Positions 1 to 10,532 of a stretch of DNA of 64,000 nucleotides are shown here, piece after piece. The notes beneath the pieces are model-generated. The model searched no databases and was not told the origin of the DNA. It worked only from the letters and a program-made list of their open reading frames with translations. Position numbers and translations under genes: made by a program. Numbering within the stretch: the stretch's first letter is position 1; every line of letters begins with the position of its first letter. The stretch lies in the NCBI GenBank assembly GCA_001999425.1, contig MLHP01000010.1, positions 1 to 64,000 of the forward strand, given 5' to 3'. The DNA is from Rodentibacter genomosp. 2 (GTDB lineage: Bacteria; Pseudomonadota; Gammaproteobacteria; Enterobacterales; Pasteurellaceae).

Positions 1-45
1 CATACTAGCTAATCTACGTTAGCCCCTTAATTTTTATTGTAGATA

Positions 46-78
46 AAAAAATAGCGAGTTTGACACTCGCTATTTTTT
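46..78 (-). terminator. Terminator after frdD
   Basis: A 14-bp perfect inverted repeat (46-59 with 65-78, loop TTGAC) has a run of A at its left edge, which is a T-tract on the minus strand. It lies 20 bases past the frdD stop, so it should end the frd transcript. The stem also ends in T's on the plus strand and could work in both directions. Bases 1-45 show no recognisable feature. Confidence 0.85.
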
Positions 79-98
79 GTATTTAATTTTCTTTTTTC

Positions 99-443
99 TT
101 ATAAACCAATTACCGCGAATAATACCCAAATGGTATAAATGGTTGCTAAACCATAGAAGATAAAGCCACCAGCAGGTACATGGATTTTAAGATCGTGCAT
201 TCCGTGGTGAATTCGGTGTAAACCACACCACATTGGGAAAATAGTTAACACGAGAATGACAAGTTTACCAATCCAAGAATAGGCAAAAGTGACTAAGTTC
301 GCAGGATCGACTAAACCAAATGGTAGTAATAAGCCTAAGATTAAAATGACTACAGGAAAGAAGATTGCACTTACTGTACCACCTGCACCAAAAAGTAACC
401 ATACCGGTGGTTCGCCAGAGCGTTTTGGATTTTTATCAACCAT
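99..443 (-). CDS. frdD: Fumarate reductase subunit D, membrane anchor
   Basis: Smaller of the two hydrophobic anchors that hold the FrdAB catalytic dimer on the inner membrane and bind menaquinol. The 114-residue protein (E. coli 119) has a short polar N-terminus and three membrane helices at about residues 14-44, 52-75 and 92-113. It is the last gene of the frdABCD operon, 13 bases after frdC, and is followed at once by a terminator. An AGGGGAGA-type ribosome site precedes the ATG. Identification rests on family resemblance and operon position. Confidence 0.95.
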   Translation of the reverse strand: MVDKNPKRSGEPPVWLLFGAGGTVSAIFFPVVILILGLLLPFGLVDPANLVTFAYSWIGKLVILVLTIFPMWCGLHRIHHGMHDLKIHVPAGGFIFYGLATIYTIWVLFAVIGL

Positions 444-456
444 TTTTTCTCTCCCC

Positions 457-867
457 TTAGATATAAGCTAAAACTAATGCAACTACGCTAATAAGAACGG
501 TTACAGCCCAAAGCGTATTTCTTACTATATGGTGTGGCAAACGTTCATTTTTGACAATGATGTTCATCACTTTTGGCGTCATTAAGAAATAGGTGACAGT
601 ATGGTAAAGCGTTGCTACCAGTGTAATGATATTTAAGATCACCACAATTGGGTTTCTTAAAAATTCAATAAAGCTCAAAATGCCTAATCCCGGAACTGGG
701 TTACTGGCAAGGCAGAGCACACCATAAAGCAGAACAATACAGAACCATACGGCAAAGACTGAGGTTGCTTCACGCAGCATATAGGCTTTGTAGAAGTCTA
801 GTTTTTGCCACCAAGTAGCCGTCATTGGGCGAACATATTTTTTGCGTTTACTTACAGTTACTGACAT
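457..867 (-). CDS. frdC: Fumarate reductase subunit C, membrane anchor
   Basis: Membrane anchor of quinol:fumarate reductase, used in anaerobic respiration. It has 136 residues (E. coli 131), a basic N-terminus containing [14 protein letters not shown], and three hydrophobic segments at about residues 35-55, 68-90 and 112-135. The Arg/Pro/Met-rich entry before the first helix is typical of FrdC. It lies 10 bases after frdB on the same transcript and precedes frdD. Confidence 0.96.
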   Translation of the reverse strand: MSVTVSKRKKYVRPMTATWWQKLDFYKAYMLREATSVFAVWFCIVLLYGVLCLASNPVPGLGILSFIEFLRNPIVVILNIITLVATLYHTVTYFLMTPKVMNIIVKNERLPHHIVRNTLWAVTVLISVVALVLAYI

Positions 868-877
868 TCTTTCCCCC

Positions 878-1648
878 TTAGCCTTTTGGTTTGATCATAG
901 AGATCACATAATCTTTGGCACTTTCCACCTTACCTTGGTTGATTGCGGAAGCCGGATCTACGTGTTTTGGACAGACTTCAGAGCAATAACCAACGAAAGT
1001 ACAGCTCCAAACCCCATTTTTACCGTTTAACAATGGCATACGTTGTGCTTTTCCGTGATCACGATTATCGAGGTTATAACGATGAGCCATGGTGATTGCG
1101 GCAGGCCCTAAGAATTCAGGATTTAGGCCGAATTGTGGGCAAGCGGCATAACATAAACCACAGTTAATGCACATTGAGAACGTGCGGTATTTTTCAAGTT
1201 GAGCCGGTATTTGTTTAGTACGGCTTTTAGCAAGTTCTGCAGATGGATGTGGTTTGCCATCTAATGGTGGAGCTTCATTGCCAATAATATACGGTTTGAT
1301 GGCTTCCAAACTTTCAATAAAGTGACTTAAATCTACTACCAAGTCACGTTCAATAGGGAAGTTTGCTAGTGGTTCAATACGCATATGACCACTGTAATCA
1401 CGTAAAAAAGTTTTACATGCGAGTTTTGGCTTATTATTAACCATCATTCCACAAGAACCGCAGATTGCCATACGGCAAGACCAGCGGTAAGAAAGGGAAG
1501 GTTCAAGTTTATCTTTAATATAACCTAACGCATCAAGTAAGGACGTTTGGTTGTCATAAGGCACTTGGTAAGTGCTTAAATGTGGTTCTTGATCGCTTTC
1601 TGGGTTGTAGCGTAAAACTTCCACATTCATTACTGGTGAATTAGCCAT
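878..1648 (-). CDS. frdB: Fumarate reductase iron-sulfur subunit
   Basis: Carries electrons from the quinol site to the FrdA flavin through three Fe-S clusters. Residues 58-78 hold the [2Fe-2S] ligands (C58, C63, C66, C78 in [10 protein letters not shown]...C). Further on are the ferredoxin-type motifs [12 protein letters not shown] and [11 protein letters not shown] for the 4Fe-4S and 3Fe-4S centres. I chose the ATG at 1648 ([14 protein letters not shown]; 256 residues), preceded by AAGGAGC. An upstream in-frame extension lies inside frdA and is not family-like. The start overlaps the frdA stop by 8 bases, suggesting translational coupling. Confidence 0.97.
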   Translation of the reverse strand: MANSPVMNVEVLRYNPESDQEPHLSTYQVPYDNQTSLLDALGYIKDKLEPSLSYRWSCRMAICGSCGMMVNNKPKLACKTFLRDYSGHMRIEPLANFPIERDLVVDLSHFIESLEAIKPYIIGNEAPPLDGKPHPSAELAKSRTKQIPAQLEKYRTFSMCINCGLCYAACPQFGLNPEFLGPAAITMAHRYNLDNRDHGKAQRMPLLNGKNGVWSCTFVGYCSEVCPKHVDPASAINQGKVESAKDYVISMIKPKG

Positions 1649-3452
1649 TTGCTTGCTCCTTAGCTTTCGCAGCAGCTTCGGCAGCTTCTGCTTCTGCGCC
1701 ATAAACACGTTTTGCAGGTTGGGATTTAGTGATTTTCACTGGGCTGTATTCAATGCGCGGTGCACCATTCTCATTGTAGAAAGCAAGGGTGTGTTTTAAA
1801 TAATTGACATCATCACGTTCAGTGTAATCTAAGCGTTGATGAGCTCCACGAGATTCTTTACGTTCGATAGCGGAATTAGCGATAGATTGTGCCACATCAA
1901 GGATGTAACCTAATTCAACGGTGTAAAGTACATCGGTGTTAAATACACTTGAATTATCTGCGACACGAATACGTTTATAACGTTCTTTTAATTCTGCAAT
2001 TTTATCAACCGCTCTTTGCATACTGGCTTGATCGCGGTAAATACCACAGCCTTCTTCCATAACGGTTCCCATTTCATCACGGATTTCAGACCAAGATTCA
2101 TTACCTTCTTGTTTGTGAAGTGCTTCTAAACGAGCTACGACATCTTTAGCCTGTGCATCTACCGCACTTTGGTTGGTTTGTTGTGCTTCAACAGCACGTT
2201 GAGCCGCATATTCACCCGCTACCCGACCAAGAACGACTAACTCTGCTAATGAGTTAGAACCTAAGCGGTTTGCCCCGTGTAACCCCGAAGAGGCACACTC
2301 ACCTACGGCAAATAAGCCTTTAATACGGGTTTCACTATTGAAATCGACTTCAATACCGCCCATGGTGTAGTGAACGACCGGACGAACAGGAATTGGTTCG
2401 TTAACCGGATTGACCCCTTCGTATGCGTTTGATAATTCACAAATGAACGGGAGACGTTCGAGCAAGTATTTTTCACCGAGGTGACGTAAATCCAGATGTA
2501 CAACGTCCACACCTTTAGCAGTTTTTAAGGTATTTCCTTTCTTCCACTCTTGCCAGAAAGCCTGAGAAACCTTATCACGCGGCCCTAATTCCATATATTT
2601 ATTTTCAGGTTTACCAATTGGCGTTTCCGGTCCTAGACCATAATCCTGTAAATAACGGTAGCCATTTTTATTGACCAAGATGCCGCCTTCACCACGGCAA
2701 CCTTCGGTCATTAAAATACCGGTATTTGGTAAGCCCGTTGGGTGATATTGTACGAATTCCATATCACGCAGTGGCACGCCGTGACGATATGCCATGGATA
2801 AGCCGTCTCCGGTTACAATGCCACCATTGGTGTTAAATTTAAATGCTCGGCAACCACCACCGGTTGCAATAACTACCGCATTGGCATTGATTTGAACGAG
2901 TGTACCCTCCATCATATTCATTGCGACCATACCGCGGGCGTGACCGTCATCGACTAAAATGTCCAATACGAAATGTTCGTCAAAGCGTTGAATTTGAGGG
3001 AATTGTGTTGAAGTTTGGAACAGTGTATGTAACAAGTGGAAACCGGTTTTATCTGCTGCGAACCAAGTGCGCTCGATTTTCATTCCTCCGAAACGGCGTA
3101 CGTTCACATCACCATCGGCTTTACGACTCCACGGACAGCCCCAGCGTTCTAACTGAGTCATTTCTACCGGAGAATGTTCTACAAAATACTCTACAACATC
3201 TTGCTCACACAACCAATCGCCCCCGGCAACGGTATCATGAAAGTGTTTATCATAGGAATCTTCTTCTTTAATAACCGCAGCTGCACCGCCTTCGGCTGCA
3301 ACGGTGTGGCTACGCATTGGATAAACTTTTGAAACCAATGCGATTTTTAAATTAGGATTTGCCTCTGCTGCTGCAATTGCTGCACGTAAACCGCCACCAC
3401 CGGCACCAACAATTGCAATATCGACATTAACTGTTTGCACGATATCCTCCAA
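1641..3452 (-). CDS. frdA: Fumarate reductase flavoprotein subunit
   Basis: Catalytic subunit that reduces fumarate to succinate in anaerobic respiration. It has 603 residues, close to E. coli's 602. The N-terminus has the dinucleotide-binding VGAGGGG (15-21), then SHTVAAEGG with His49 in the position of the covalently flavinylated histidine. [21 protein letters not shown] is the substrate/active-site segment. GATATCCTCC on the plus strand gives a strong ribosome site. It heads frdABCD and is divergent from epmA across 273 bases. The C-terminus is Ala/Glu-rich and low-complexity ([18 protein letters not shown]). Confidence 0.98.
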   Translation of the reverse strand: MEDIVQTVNVDIAIVGAGGGGLRAAIAAAEANPNLKIALVSKVYPMRSHTVAAEGGAAAVIKEEDSYDKHFHDTVAGGDWLCEQDVVEYFVEHSPVEMTQLERWGCPWSRKADGDVNVRRFGGMKIERTWFAADKTGFHLLHTLFQTSTQFPQIQRFDEHFVLDILVDDGHARGMVAMNMMEGTLVQINANAVVIATGGGCRAFKFNTNGGIVTGDGLSMAYRHGVPLRDMEFVQYHPTGLPNTGILMTEGCRGEGGILVNKNGYRYLQDYGLGPETPIGKPENKYMELGPRDKVSQAFWQEWKKGNTLKTAKGVDVVHLDLRHLGEKYLLERLPFICELSNAYEGVNPVNEPIPVRPVVHYTMGGIEVDFNSETRIKGLFAVGECASSGLHGANRLGSNSLAELVVLGRVAGEYAAQRAVEAQQTNQSAVDAQAKDVVARLEALHKQEGNESWSEIRDEMGTVMEEGCGIYRDQASMQRAVDKIAELKERYKRIRVADNSSVFNTDVLYTVELGYILDVAQSIANSAIERKESRGAHQRLDYTERDDVNYLKHTLAFYNENGAPRIEYSPVKITKSQPAKRVYGAEAEAAEAAAKAKEQANG

Positions 3453-3563
3453 TCATGTAGAAAGTATAATAAAATCCCTTAAAGGGTGAGCGGTGGCATT
3501 GTGCCACTTTTTTTACAAATTAATAACTTTTTTTCAGAGGAATTTCGGAGAAATTGTGAATTT

Positions 3564-3579
3564 TGTGATCTACCTCAAA
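3564..3579. promoter_or_regulatory. CRP-like site between frdA and epmA
   Basis: TGTGATCTACCTCAAA matches the CRP half-sites TGTGA-N6-TCACA at 9 of 10 positions. It lies 112 bases upstream of the frdA start. FNR control would be expected for frd, but I do not see a clean TTGAT-N4-ATCAA box in this interval. The call is from sequence match only. Confidence 0.35.
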
Positions 3580-3725
3580 AAAGTTAATTTATTTAACCAA
3601 ATCAAATGAGAAGGTTTTTTATTTGACGTGCTTTTGTGATGATGAGACAGGAAAGTTGAGTTGTTAAATTCCCTAGTTTACAATGTTGAAGTTTATGATG
3701 ATTTTACTAAAAAATAAGAGGAAAA

Positions 3726-4709
3726 ATGACAGCACTTACTTCGCAAACTGTGTCATGGCAGCCTTCAGCCTCCATTAAAAATTTACTTGCCAGAGCAAAA
3801 ATCATTGCTGAAATTCGTCGTTTTTTTACCGATCGAGGTTTGCTTGAAGTTGAAACCCCGGTTTTGAGTGAATTTGGTGTGACGGATATTCACCTTTCTA
3901 CATTTAGCACCGAATTTATTGCACCGATTAATGAACTCTCAAAAACCTTGTGGCTTTCAACCAGTCCTGAATATCATATGAAACGTTTATTGGCAGCGGG
4001 TAGCGGCCCTATTTTTCAAATTAGCAAAGTATTTCGTAATGAAGAAGCAGGTAATCGCCATAATCCTGAATTTACTATGTTGGAGTGGTATCGACCACAC
4101 TTTGATATGTATCGTTTGATTAATGAAGTAGATGATTTACTCCAACAAATTCTTGATTGTAAGCCGGCAGAAAGTATGACTTACCAATTTGCTTTCCAAG
4201 AATATGTGGGACTTGATCCGCTTTTAGCAAGTCGTAAAGAATTGGTCGAGGCTGCCCGTCAATATAATTTTATGGCAGAAGAGGATGAGGATCGCGATAC
4301 GTTATTGCAGTTTTTATTTAGTGAAGTGGTGGAACCGCAAATTGGGCAGGATACACCGGTTGCGATTTACCATTTCCCTTCCTCCCAGGCCGCACTTGCG
4401 CAATTAAGTCCTGAAGATCAACGTGTGGCGGAACGTTTTGAGTTTTATTACAAAGGATTGGAACTCGCCAATGGCTTTCATGAATTAACAGATGCAAATG
4501 AACAACGGCATCGTTTTGAGCAAGATAACCGTCAGCGTGAAAAGCTCGGTTTACCGGAGAGGGCAATAGATGAGCGTTTTCTTAGTGCATTGCAAGCAGG
4601 GATACCGAATACATCGGGCGTTGCTTTAGGAGTGGATCGTTTAATTATGATTGCCTTAGGTGTTTCCAGTATTAATGAAGTGCTCTCCTTTTCTATTGAG
4701 AATGCTTAA
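3726..4709 (+). CDS. epmA: EF-P lysine lysyltransferase
   Basis: Class II lysyl-tRNA synthetase paralogue (PoxA/GenX/YjeA) that attaches beta-lysine to elongation factor P rather than charging tRNA. It has 327 residues (E. coli 325) and no tRNA anticodon-binding domain. Class II motif 2 is visible in [19 protein letters not shown] (about residues 106-124) and motif 3 in [15 protein letters not shown] near the C-terminus. The gene stands alone and divergent from frdABCD, as in other gamma-proteobacteria where epmA neighbours frd. AAGAGGAAAA is the ribosome site. Confidence 0.96.
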   Translation: MTALTSQTVSWQPSASIKNLLARAKIIAEIRRFFTDRGLLEVETPVLSEFGVTDIHLSTFSTEFIAPINELSKTLWLSTSPEYHMKRLLAAGSGPIFQISKVFRNEEAGNRHNPEFTMLEWYRPHFDMYRLINEVDDLLQQILDCKPAESMTYQFAFQEYVGLDPLLASRKELVEAARQYNFMAEEDEDRDTLLQFLFSEVVEPQIGQDTPVAIYHFPSSQAALAQLSPEDQRVAERFEFYYKGLELANGFHELTDANEQRHRFEQDNRQREKLGLPERAIDERFLSALQAGIPNTSGVALGVDRLIMIALGVSSINEVLSFSIENA

Positions 4710-4718
4710 TTTATATAG

Positions 4719-4759
4719 AAAGTGCGGTTAAGATATTGATTGCTTTTTAACCTCACTTT
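4719..4759 (+). terminator. Decayed uptake-signal terminator after epmA
   Basis: The left arm is an intact uptake signal (AAAGTGCGGTTAA, 4719-4731). The right arm (TTAACCTCACTTT, 4747-4759) differs from a perfect inverted copy at one base (CCTCACTTT instead of CCGCACTTT). The pair can still form a stem at the end of epmA. Confidence 0.6.
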
Positions 4760-4798
4760 AATCTAAACCAAATTTTGCTTATTTAATCATGAAAAAAC

Positions 4799-4814
4799 TG
4801 TTATCTAGATCACA
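4799..4814. promoter_or_regulatory. CRP-like site upstream of sdaC
   Basis: TGTTATCTAGATCACA matches TGTGA-N6-TCACA at 9 of 10 half-site bases, 124 bases before the sdaC ATG. E. coli sdaC is known to be CRP-dependent, so the placement is sensible. A -10-like TATTAT lies at about 4856. Confidence 0.5.
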
Positions 4815-4937
4815 TTTCTAAAAATATTCTTTTGAATTTCACTTGCTTAAAGCATATTATGCGCGCCAGATTTTCAGGTGGTTACTTGAATAATTATAGT
4901 GAACTAGTTTCTTTTTTTAATTTTGAAGGTCTTTATT

Positions 4938-6167
4938 ATGAAAAATCCAAAATGGAATAAATTTGATGCATCATGGATGTTAAATTTATTTGGTACGGCA
5001 GTGGGTGCCGGTGTTTTATTCCTACCAATTAATGCTGGTATGGGTGGTTTTTGGCCGCTAGTTATTATGGCAATTTTAGTTGGACCGATGACTTATTTTG
5101 CTCACCGTGGTTTATCATATTTCGTGCTTTCTTCCAAAAATCCGGGAAGTGACATTACCGAAGTTGTAGAAGAACATTTTGGTAAAACGGCAGGTAAATT
5201 AATTACTCTACTTTATTTTTTCGCAATTTTTCCAATTTTGTTAATTTATGGTAATGGTATTACCAATACCGTAGATTCCTTTATTGTGAATCAACTTGGC
5301 ATGGCATCGCCTAATCGTGTGTTACTTTCTTTTGTCTTAATTGCAGTATTAATTTCGGTGATGCTTTTCAATGAAAAGGTGATGTTAAAAATTACGGAAT
5401 GGCTTGTATATCCGTTAGTGCTCATTTTATTTGTATTATCAATTTATTTAATTCCGGAATGGAACAGTTCTATGTTGCAGGAATTTCCGACCACAAGCAG
5501 TTTTATTACGACATTATGGGTAACGATTCCGGTTTTAGTATTCTCTTTTAACCATTCTCCGGCAATTTCTTCCTTCACCTGTTCTCAATATCGTGAATAC
5601 AAAGAATTTGATCTTACTGAACGTCATATTGAACACACTGAAAAAGGTACATCAACGATTTTACTTTTCTTTGTCATGTTCTTTGTATTCAGCTGCGTAT
5701 TAACTTTAACTCCAGAAGAGTTGTTGGCAGCAAAAGAACAAAATATCAGTATCTTGTCTTTCTTGGCGAACAAATTCGATAATCCTTATATTTCCTACTT
5801 TGGTCCATTGGTTGCATTTTTAGCGATTACCAGCTCTTTCTTTGGGCATTATATGGGCGCTCGTGAGGGGCTAGAGGGATTGTACTTAAAAATGAAAGGC
5901 GAGTCGGTTAATCGTAAAAAATTAAATTATGCAACCGCACTTTTCTTCTTAGTTACTCTGTGGGGAGTTGCGATTATTAATCCTAGTATTCTTGGTTTAA
6001 TTGAGTCTCTTGGCGGTCCAATCATTGCGATGATTTTATTCATTATGCCAATGTATGCTATTCGCAAAGTACCGGCAATGAAACGTTATCAAGGTCGCTT
6101 TAGCAATATATTTGTAACCGTAATGGGATTAATAGCTATCTCTGCGGTTGTATATGGATTATTATAA
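4938..6167 (+). CDS. sdaC: Serine:proton symporter
   Basis: Inner-membrane L-serine importer of the HAAAP family. The 409-residue protein has about eleven hydrophobic segments from residue 10 to the C-terminus, with the family-typical N-terminus [21 protein letters not shown] place the start at the ATG at 4938, preceded by GAAGG. An upstream in-frame TTG at 4923 overlaps that ribosome site. The next gene, sdaA, begins 39 bases after the stop, so uptake and deamination of serine are very probably co-transcribed. Confidence 0.95.
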   Translation: MKNPKWNKFDASWMLNLFGTAVGAGVLFLPINAGMGGFWPLVIMAILVGPMTYFAHRGLSYFVLSSKNPGSDITEVVEEHFGKTAGKLITLLYFFAIFPILLIYGNGITNTVDSFIVNQLGMASPNRVLLSFVLIAVLISVMLFNEKVMLKITEWLVYPLVLILFVLSIYLIPEWNSSMLQEFPTTSSFITTLWVTIPVLVFSFNHSPAISSFTCSQYREYKEFDLTERHIEHTEKGTSTILLFFVMFFVFSCVLTLTPEELLAAKEQNISILSFLANKFDNPYISYFGPLVAFLAITSSFFGHYMGAREGLEGLYLKMKGESVNRKKLNYATALFFLVTLWGVAIINPSILGLIESLGGPIIAMILFIMPMYAIRKVPAMKRYQGRFSNIFVTVMGLIAISAVVYGLL

Positions 6168-6206
6168 GCGGCTTAGGTTTTAGCTTATCTTAATAACGAG
6201 AAATAT

Positions 6207-7574
6207 ATGATTAGCGTATTTGATATGTTTAAAGTGGGAATTGGTCCATCCAGTTCCCATACTGTTGGTCCGATGAAAGCGGGTAAACAATTTATTGATG
6301 ATCTCATTAATCTTGGGCAGTTTGAAGATACAACAGAAATTCATGTAGATGTCTATGGTTCTCTTTCCATGACTGGGCGTGGCCATAATACGGATATTGC
6401 GATCATTATGGGACTTGCCGGTTATTTACCGCATGATGTAGATATTGATCTCATTCCGCGTTTTATTGAAAACGTGAAAGAGACAGCAGAATTATCTATC
6501 GATCAAGGCAAAAAAACAGTGAAGTTTGATTTTGATAACAATCTCATTTTTCACAGTACTTTTTTGAAATTACATGAAAATGGTATGACGATCACCGCAT
6601 TAGATGCAGACCGTAAGGAACTTTACCGTCAGACTTATTATTCTATCGGCGGTGGTTTTATCGTTGATGAAGCCCATTTCGGTCAGGAGGAAGAAAGCGC
6701 AATCAGCGTGCCTTATCCTTATAAAAATGCGGAAGACATTTTAAAGCACTGCACTGAAAAAGGTTTAATGCTTTCTACAGTCATGCTTGAAAATGAAATT
6801 GCTTTACATGGTAAAGACGCGGTGAGTGCGCATTTAGACAATGTGTGGAAAACCATGCAGGCTTGTATTGATCACGGCTTGCATACTGAAGGTATTTTAC
6901 CGGGGCCATTGCGTGTTCCTCGTCGTGCAGCTTCATTGCATCGTATGCTACAAGCGAATACAAATTTATCAAACGATCCAATGCGTGTTATTGATTGGGT
7001 AAATATGTTTGCTCTGGCGGTCAATGAAGAAAATGCGGCAGGTGGAAGAGTAGTAACCGCACCAACCAATGGTGCTTGCGGCATTATTCCGGCGGTACTT
7101 TCTTACTATGATAAATTTGTTTCACCTTTAACGGCGGAGATTGTTGAACGCTATTTGTTAGCGGCAGGAATGATTGGCTCGCTTTACAAAATGAATGCTT
7201 CGATTTCCGGTGCTGAAGTAGGATGTCAAGGGGAAGTCGGCGTGGCTTGTTCCATGGCGGCAGCCGGTTTGGCTGAGATTCTTGGGGCTAACCCAATGCA
7301 AGTATGTATTGCAGCAGAAATTGCAATGGAGCATAACCTTGGTTTAACTTGCGACCCTGTCGGCGGACAAGTTCAAGTACCTTGTATTGAACGTAATGCG
7401 ATTGCCTCAGTGAAAGCGATTAATGCTGCTCGTATGTCATTGCGTCGTACTACTGATCCACGGGTTACGCTTGATAAAGTGATTGAAACCATGTACGAAA
7501 CAGGCAAAGATATGAATGCAAAATACCGTGAGACTTCACAAGGTGGGCTTGCCGTCAAAGTGGTTTGTACTTAA
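6207..7574 (+). CDS. sdaA: L-serine ammonia-lyase, iron-sulfur
   Basis: Deaminates L-serine to pyruvate and ammonia using an oxygen-labile [4Fe-4S] cluster instead of PLP. It has 455 residues (E. coli SdaA 454). The N-terminal beta-domain begins with GIGPSSSHTVGPMKAG. The catalytic alpha-domain contains TNGACGIIPAVL, and the cysteines GCQGEVGVAC, LTCDPVGG and VPCIERNA match the cluster-ligand region. It is the second gene of the sdaC-sdaA pair and is followed by an uptake-signal terminator. Confidence 0.97.
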   Translation: MISVFDMFKVGIGPSSSHTVGPMKAGKQFIDDLINLGQFEDTTEIHVDVYGSLSMTGRGHNTDIAIIMGLAGYLPHDVDIDLIPRFIENVKETAELSIDQGKKTVKFDFDNNLIFHSTFLKLHENGMTITALDADRKELYRQTYYSIGGGFIVDEAHFGQEEESAISVPYPYKNAEDILKHCTEKGLMLSTVMLENEIALHGKDAVSAHLDNVWKTMQACIDHGLHTEGILPGPLRVPRRAASLHRMLQANTNLSNDPMRVIDWVNMFALAVNEENAAGGRVVTAPTNGACGIIPAVLSYYDKFVSPLTAEIVERYLLAAGMIGSLYKMNASISGAEVGCQGEVGVACSMAAAGLAEILGANPMQVCIAAEIAMEHNLGLTCDPVGGQVQVPCIERNAIASVKAINAARMSLRRTTDPRVTLDKVIETMYETGKDMNAKYRETSQGGLAVKVVCT

Positions 7575-7584
7575 ATTTCAACCC

Positions 7585-7613
7585 AAAGTGCGGTCAAAAT
7601 CGACCGCACTTTT
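7585..7613 (+). terminator. Inverted uptake-signal terminator, sdaA/slam
   Basis: AAAGTGCGGTC (7585-7595) and GACCGCACTTT (7602-7612) form an 11-bp stem with a six-base loop followed by T's. It separates the convergent sdaA and Slam genes and also supplies two uptake signals. Confidence 0.85.
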
Positions 7614-7624
7614 CGTTCTTTCCT

Positions 7625-9049
7625 CTAAAAATCTTTCTCTACCGAAACAAACCATTCAGCGCTTTGGCGTGAGTAAAATTCAGGAATATTGCTATCAATC
7701 TTGCGATAACGATAATTCAATTTTGGCACAAGCCCTTTCCATTGCAGTTGATTATGCCAAACCGACGCATTCAAACCATATTCCTTGTCTTGCCGTTTTT
7801 TCGTTGGAAAATAGAAATTTTCCGCACGGAAATCCCGTTTTACGTAACGAACAGTTAAACGTGTCGCGAAATCATTAATTTGCCACACTGTTCCAATATT
7901 CACACCGCGGCGAACAGAGGATTCCGATTTATCTTTGCTCCGATCAATGCTGCCTTCAATGCCGCCAAACAGCAACCAATTCGGCTTCATTTGATGGCTC
8001 AAGGAAAGCGTTGCACCATTAATATAGCCATTATGTCGGTGCGCAATATTTTGTTCGGCATAGCGTTTTTGTGAATGTGATAAAGTGCCTGAAAGTGTCC
8101 AAAGTGCGGTCAGTTCCCTGTGAAAATTTGCTACGATGCCATAGTTTTTGCTGTAACGTGGCGAGCCTAACCAATTTTGTTCAAAAAACGGCATAATGCC
8201 CCAAGATTGCAAGGCGGAACGATGGTGATAGCCTAATGCGGCATATAAGGATTTTTCGCTATATTCTTGATTATCCCAATAATGTATACCGCTGAAATTG
8301 CTGTTAAAAGCAACAAAATGATTGCCGCCGATATTGATTTCACGATTTAGCCTCAATCCGTAATGAAATCCGTGCGCTTTTTGTGGCAACGATGCCTCGT
8401 CTTTTTGAAAACGGAGTCCGCCAAGTATAGTTTCTTGTTGAGCGGAGGCATTATTCACATTATCTGTTTGTGTGTACTGTAATTCTGCGTCCACTTGCCA
8501 GTTTTGACGAACTTTCATTTCGTGTAAATAACGTTGTGCTAAGCCTTGCATTTGTGGGGATAAATCAGGCATTGCTTGTTCAAGAGCAGCTCTCGCTTGG
8601 CGATATTGCTTGTTTTCAAATAGCATCACTCCTAAATCAAAGCGAGGGTAAGCCAGTGTTGGATTTTCATTTACAATTTGTTGATAAAGGGAAATCGCGC
8701 CATCATAATCACGTTTTGCCCGCAACATCGCCCCTTTGGCGTAGCGGTAAAGAGTCACATCATAATGGGCTTGTTCTTGATAGAACGGTAATAATCGTTT
8801 CAATAATCCCCATTGTTGATTTACCACCCCATAATTAATCAACTTTTCTAGTTTTGTTTGCACTGAATCCCTTTCATTCAATGCAATTTGGGGCGTGGAA
8901 AGTGCGGTGGATTTTTGCGGTGTTTTTAGCTGAGGCTCCTCGGTTTTCGGCACATTTGTTTCTTCAAAGAAAATTGGTTTAGGTGTATGAATGGTTTCAG
9001 CTTGAGAAATAAGGGGGAAAACCAGTAAAAAATAAGTCAGTTTTTTCAT
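7625..9049 (-). CDS. Surface lipoprotein assembly modifier (Slam)
   Basis: Outer-membrane protein of the Slam (DUF560) family, which delivers lipoproteins across the outer membrane to the cell surface. It has 474 residues: signal peptide about 1-18 (MKKLTYFLLVFPLISQA), a periplasmic TPR-like helical domain to about residue 180 (GAISLYQQIVNENPTLAYPRFDLG is a repeat), then a beta-barrel rich in alternating aromatic strands, ending VSVEKDF with the C-terminal Phe usual for barrels. I chose the ATG at 9049 because it gives a clean signal peptide; a GTG 18 bases upstream does not. The ribosome site is poor, and a hairpin-forming element ends 13 bases upstream. The gene follows its likely client lipoprotein. 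Confidence 0.85.
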   Translation of the reverse strand: MKKLTYFLLVFPLISQAETIHTPKPIFFEETNVPKTEEPQLKTPQKSTALSTPQIALNERDSVQTKLEKLINYGVVNQQWGLLKRLLPFYQEQAHYDVTLYRYAKGAMLRAKRDYDGAISLYQQIVNENPTLAYPRFDLGVMLFENKQYRQARAALEQAMPDLSPQMQGLAQRYLHEMKVRQNWQVDAELQYTQTDNVNNASAQQETILGGLRFQKDEASLPQKAHGFHYGLRLNREINIGGNHFVAFNSNFSGIHYWDNQEYSEKSLYAALGYHHRSALQSWGIMPFFEQNWLGSPRYSKNYGIVANFHRELTALWTLSGTLSHSQKRYAEQNIAHRHNGYINGATLSLSHQMKPNWLLFGGIEGSIDRSKDKSESSVRRGVNIGTVWQINDFATRLTVRYVKRDFRAENFYFPTKKRQDKEYGLNASVWHNQLQWKGLVPKLNYRYRKIDSNIPEFYSRQSAEWFVSVEKDF

Positions 9050-9061
9050 AATAAATAGTAG

Positions 9062-9134
9062 GGACACACTGCGTGTGTCCGCTTATAACATATTGAAATA
9101 ATTTGCTTTTATAACGGACACACGCAGTGTGTCC
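9062..9134. repeat. Small inverted-repeat (MITE-like) element
   Basis: The ends 9062-9088 and 9109-9134 are inverted copies of GGACACACTGCGTGTGTCCG followed by (C)TTATAA, around a 20-base AT-rich core. Each end is itself a hairpin (GGACACAC-TGC-GTGTGTCC). A related solo copy is at 34532-34563. It sits between the surface lipoprotein and Slam genes, 13 bases before the Slam start codon, so transcription or translation of Slam may be affected. No transposase is present. Confidence 0.7.
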
Positions 9135-9230
9135 ATACAGATCAAAAAATTAAATTTGTGTCACGATATATAACGGAACAAAAGAATGCCGTTTAAATTG
9201 CTTTAAAGGCCTTTGGTTAAGGGTTAACGA

Positions 9231-10439
9231 TTATTTTTGGATCTCGCCACGTGTTCCGCCGAAGCCAAATTGTGTTCCGCGGATTACATTACCCTGCTCA
9301 TCTTTCTGATTGTATTCCCTTGCCGTGCCACCATTGACACGCATTGTGTTGTCTAATTGTTTGTACATATAGGCTTTACCGGCAATTTCTTCGGCATTTG
9401 GACCATAGAAAGCTAATTCATATTCACCTTTTGTGCCGTCCGCCATTGATGCACTTGATTCAATTCCAAAACCCTGACCATTATGATTCGCTCGACCAAT
9501 GCGTCCTTCATCCAAATGAATATCATCAATTGCGTTAAAGTTTGATAGCTTGCCTGATCCGGTTCGAGTAGCAAAATTAACATTATAGGTCAAATCACCT
9601 TTATGTGTGGTGGAGGTAAAAGCTTTACCTCGATAGGTTGCATTTCCTTCACTCGGTAGTGTGGTTGTTTTATCTCCACTAACAAATCTTTCAATACGAT
9701 AATTACCGAAACCATCCAAATCTGAGGAGTAGAATTTCATCTCACGACCATAAACGATAGAATAATTTTGTTTATAAATAGTGGAGTAACCACCTGCAAC
9801 AGCCCCTTCTCCGTCTTCAGAATACATCATAACAAAAGGGATAGTATGCAAACCATTATTTAACGAATCAATATCCGTTGTGTAATGCCCCCCAATTGTA
9901 TTTGAATAACGACCTTGTTCTTGTTCATTTTCCACAACAGTTTTAATCAGCTCATTAAATTCATTAAGTATTTGTTTTTGCTTAGCTGTGTTTTCTACAA
10001 CATTATTTAATTCACTTTCTACTCGAGCTTTTTCCGCTGTCAGCATTTCAATCTCTTGTGTTTTTTGAGTATTTGAAGATTGTGCTTGAGCAATAGCTTG
10101 ATCTAGTCGTGTTTTTTCTTGTTGCAAAACCTTGATTTGTTCTTGCTGTTGTTGCAATGATTTAGTTGATTGAGAAAGTGCTTGTTGTTTTTTGGCTAAC
10201 TCAGCATTAACTTGCTTTAATTTTTCTTCGATAGATTGTTTTTCGCTCTGAGATTGGGATAGTTGAGATTTGATCTTATTCAATTCGATTTGTTGATTGG
10301 TTTGATTCTGTGTAGTTTGATTATTTTTGATTTCGTTATTCGGTGTGGCTGGGCGATTATTATTCCCCCCACCACTACTCCCACATCCGGTTAATGCCAA
10401 TAAAAGTGCGGTTGCAACTGAGAGATTTTTTAGTTTCAT
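9231..10439 (-). CDS. Surface lipoprotein, probable Slam client
   Basis: Lipoprotein of 402 residues with signal peptide and lipobox LALTGC (lipidated Cys19), followed by a Gly/Asn/Pro linker. Residues about 45-165 are Gln/Lys/Glu-rich with heptad spacing, a strong coiled-coil candidate. Residues about 170-402 form a Gly/Thr-rich beta domain with strand-turn patterns (GGTAREYNQKDEQGNVIRG near the end), like the small C-terminal barrel of TbpB-type Slam clients. It lies upstream of the Slam gene on the same strand. The ligand is unknown. An uptake signal lies inside the signal-peptide codons. Ribosome site AAGGAT. Confidence 0.75.
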   Translation of the reverse strand: MKLKNLSVATALLLALTGCGSSGGGNNNRPATPNNEIKNNQTTQNQTNQQIELNKIKSQLSQSQSEKQSIEEKLKQVNAELAKKQQALSQSTKSLQQQQEQIKVLQQEKTRLDQAIAQAQSSNTQKTQEIEMLTAEKARVESELNNVVENTAKQKQILNEFNELIKTVVENEQEQGRYSNTIGGHYTTDIDSLNNGLHTIPFVMMYSEDGEGAVAGGYSTIYKQNYSIVYGREMKFYSSDLDGFGNYRIERFVSGDKTTTLPSEGNATYRGKAFTSTTHKGDLTYNVNFATRTGSGKLSNFNAIDDIHLDEGRIGRANHNGQGFGIESSASMADGTKGEYELAFYGPNAEEIAGKAYMYKQLDNTMRVNGGTAREYNQKDEQGNVIRGTQFGFGGTRGEIQK

Positions 10440-10532
10440 TTTGGTATCCTTAAATAGTAGTATGATTAAAAAACCAAAAAAATTATAATTTTGTATTAAT
10501 TTGTGTACAATTAACCAACAGTTACACTCAGT

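Noticed and set aside
2900-3271. 123-codon plus-strand open frame inside frdA
   Set aside because: Antisense to a strongly conserved coding region; no ribosome site or family resemblance.
3453-3725. FNR box for frdABCD
   Set aside because: No TTGAT-N4-ATCAA match was found; the nearest candidate (3563-3579) has the wrong spacing and fits CRP better.
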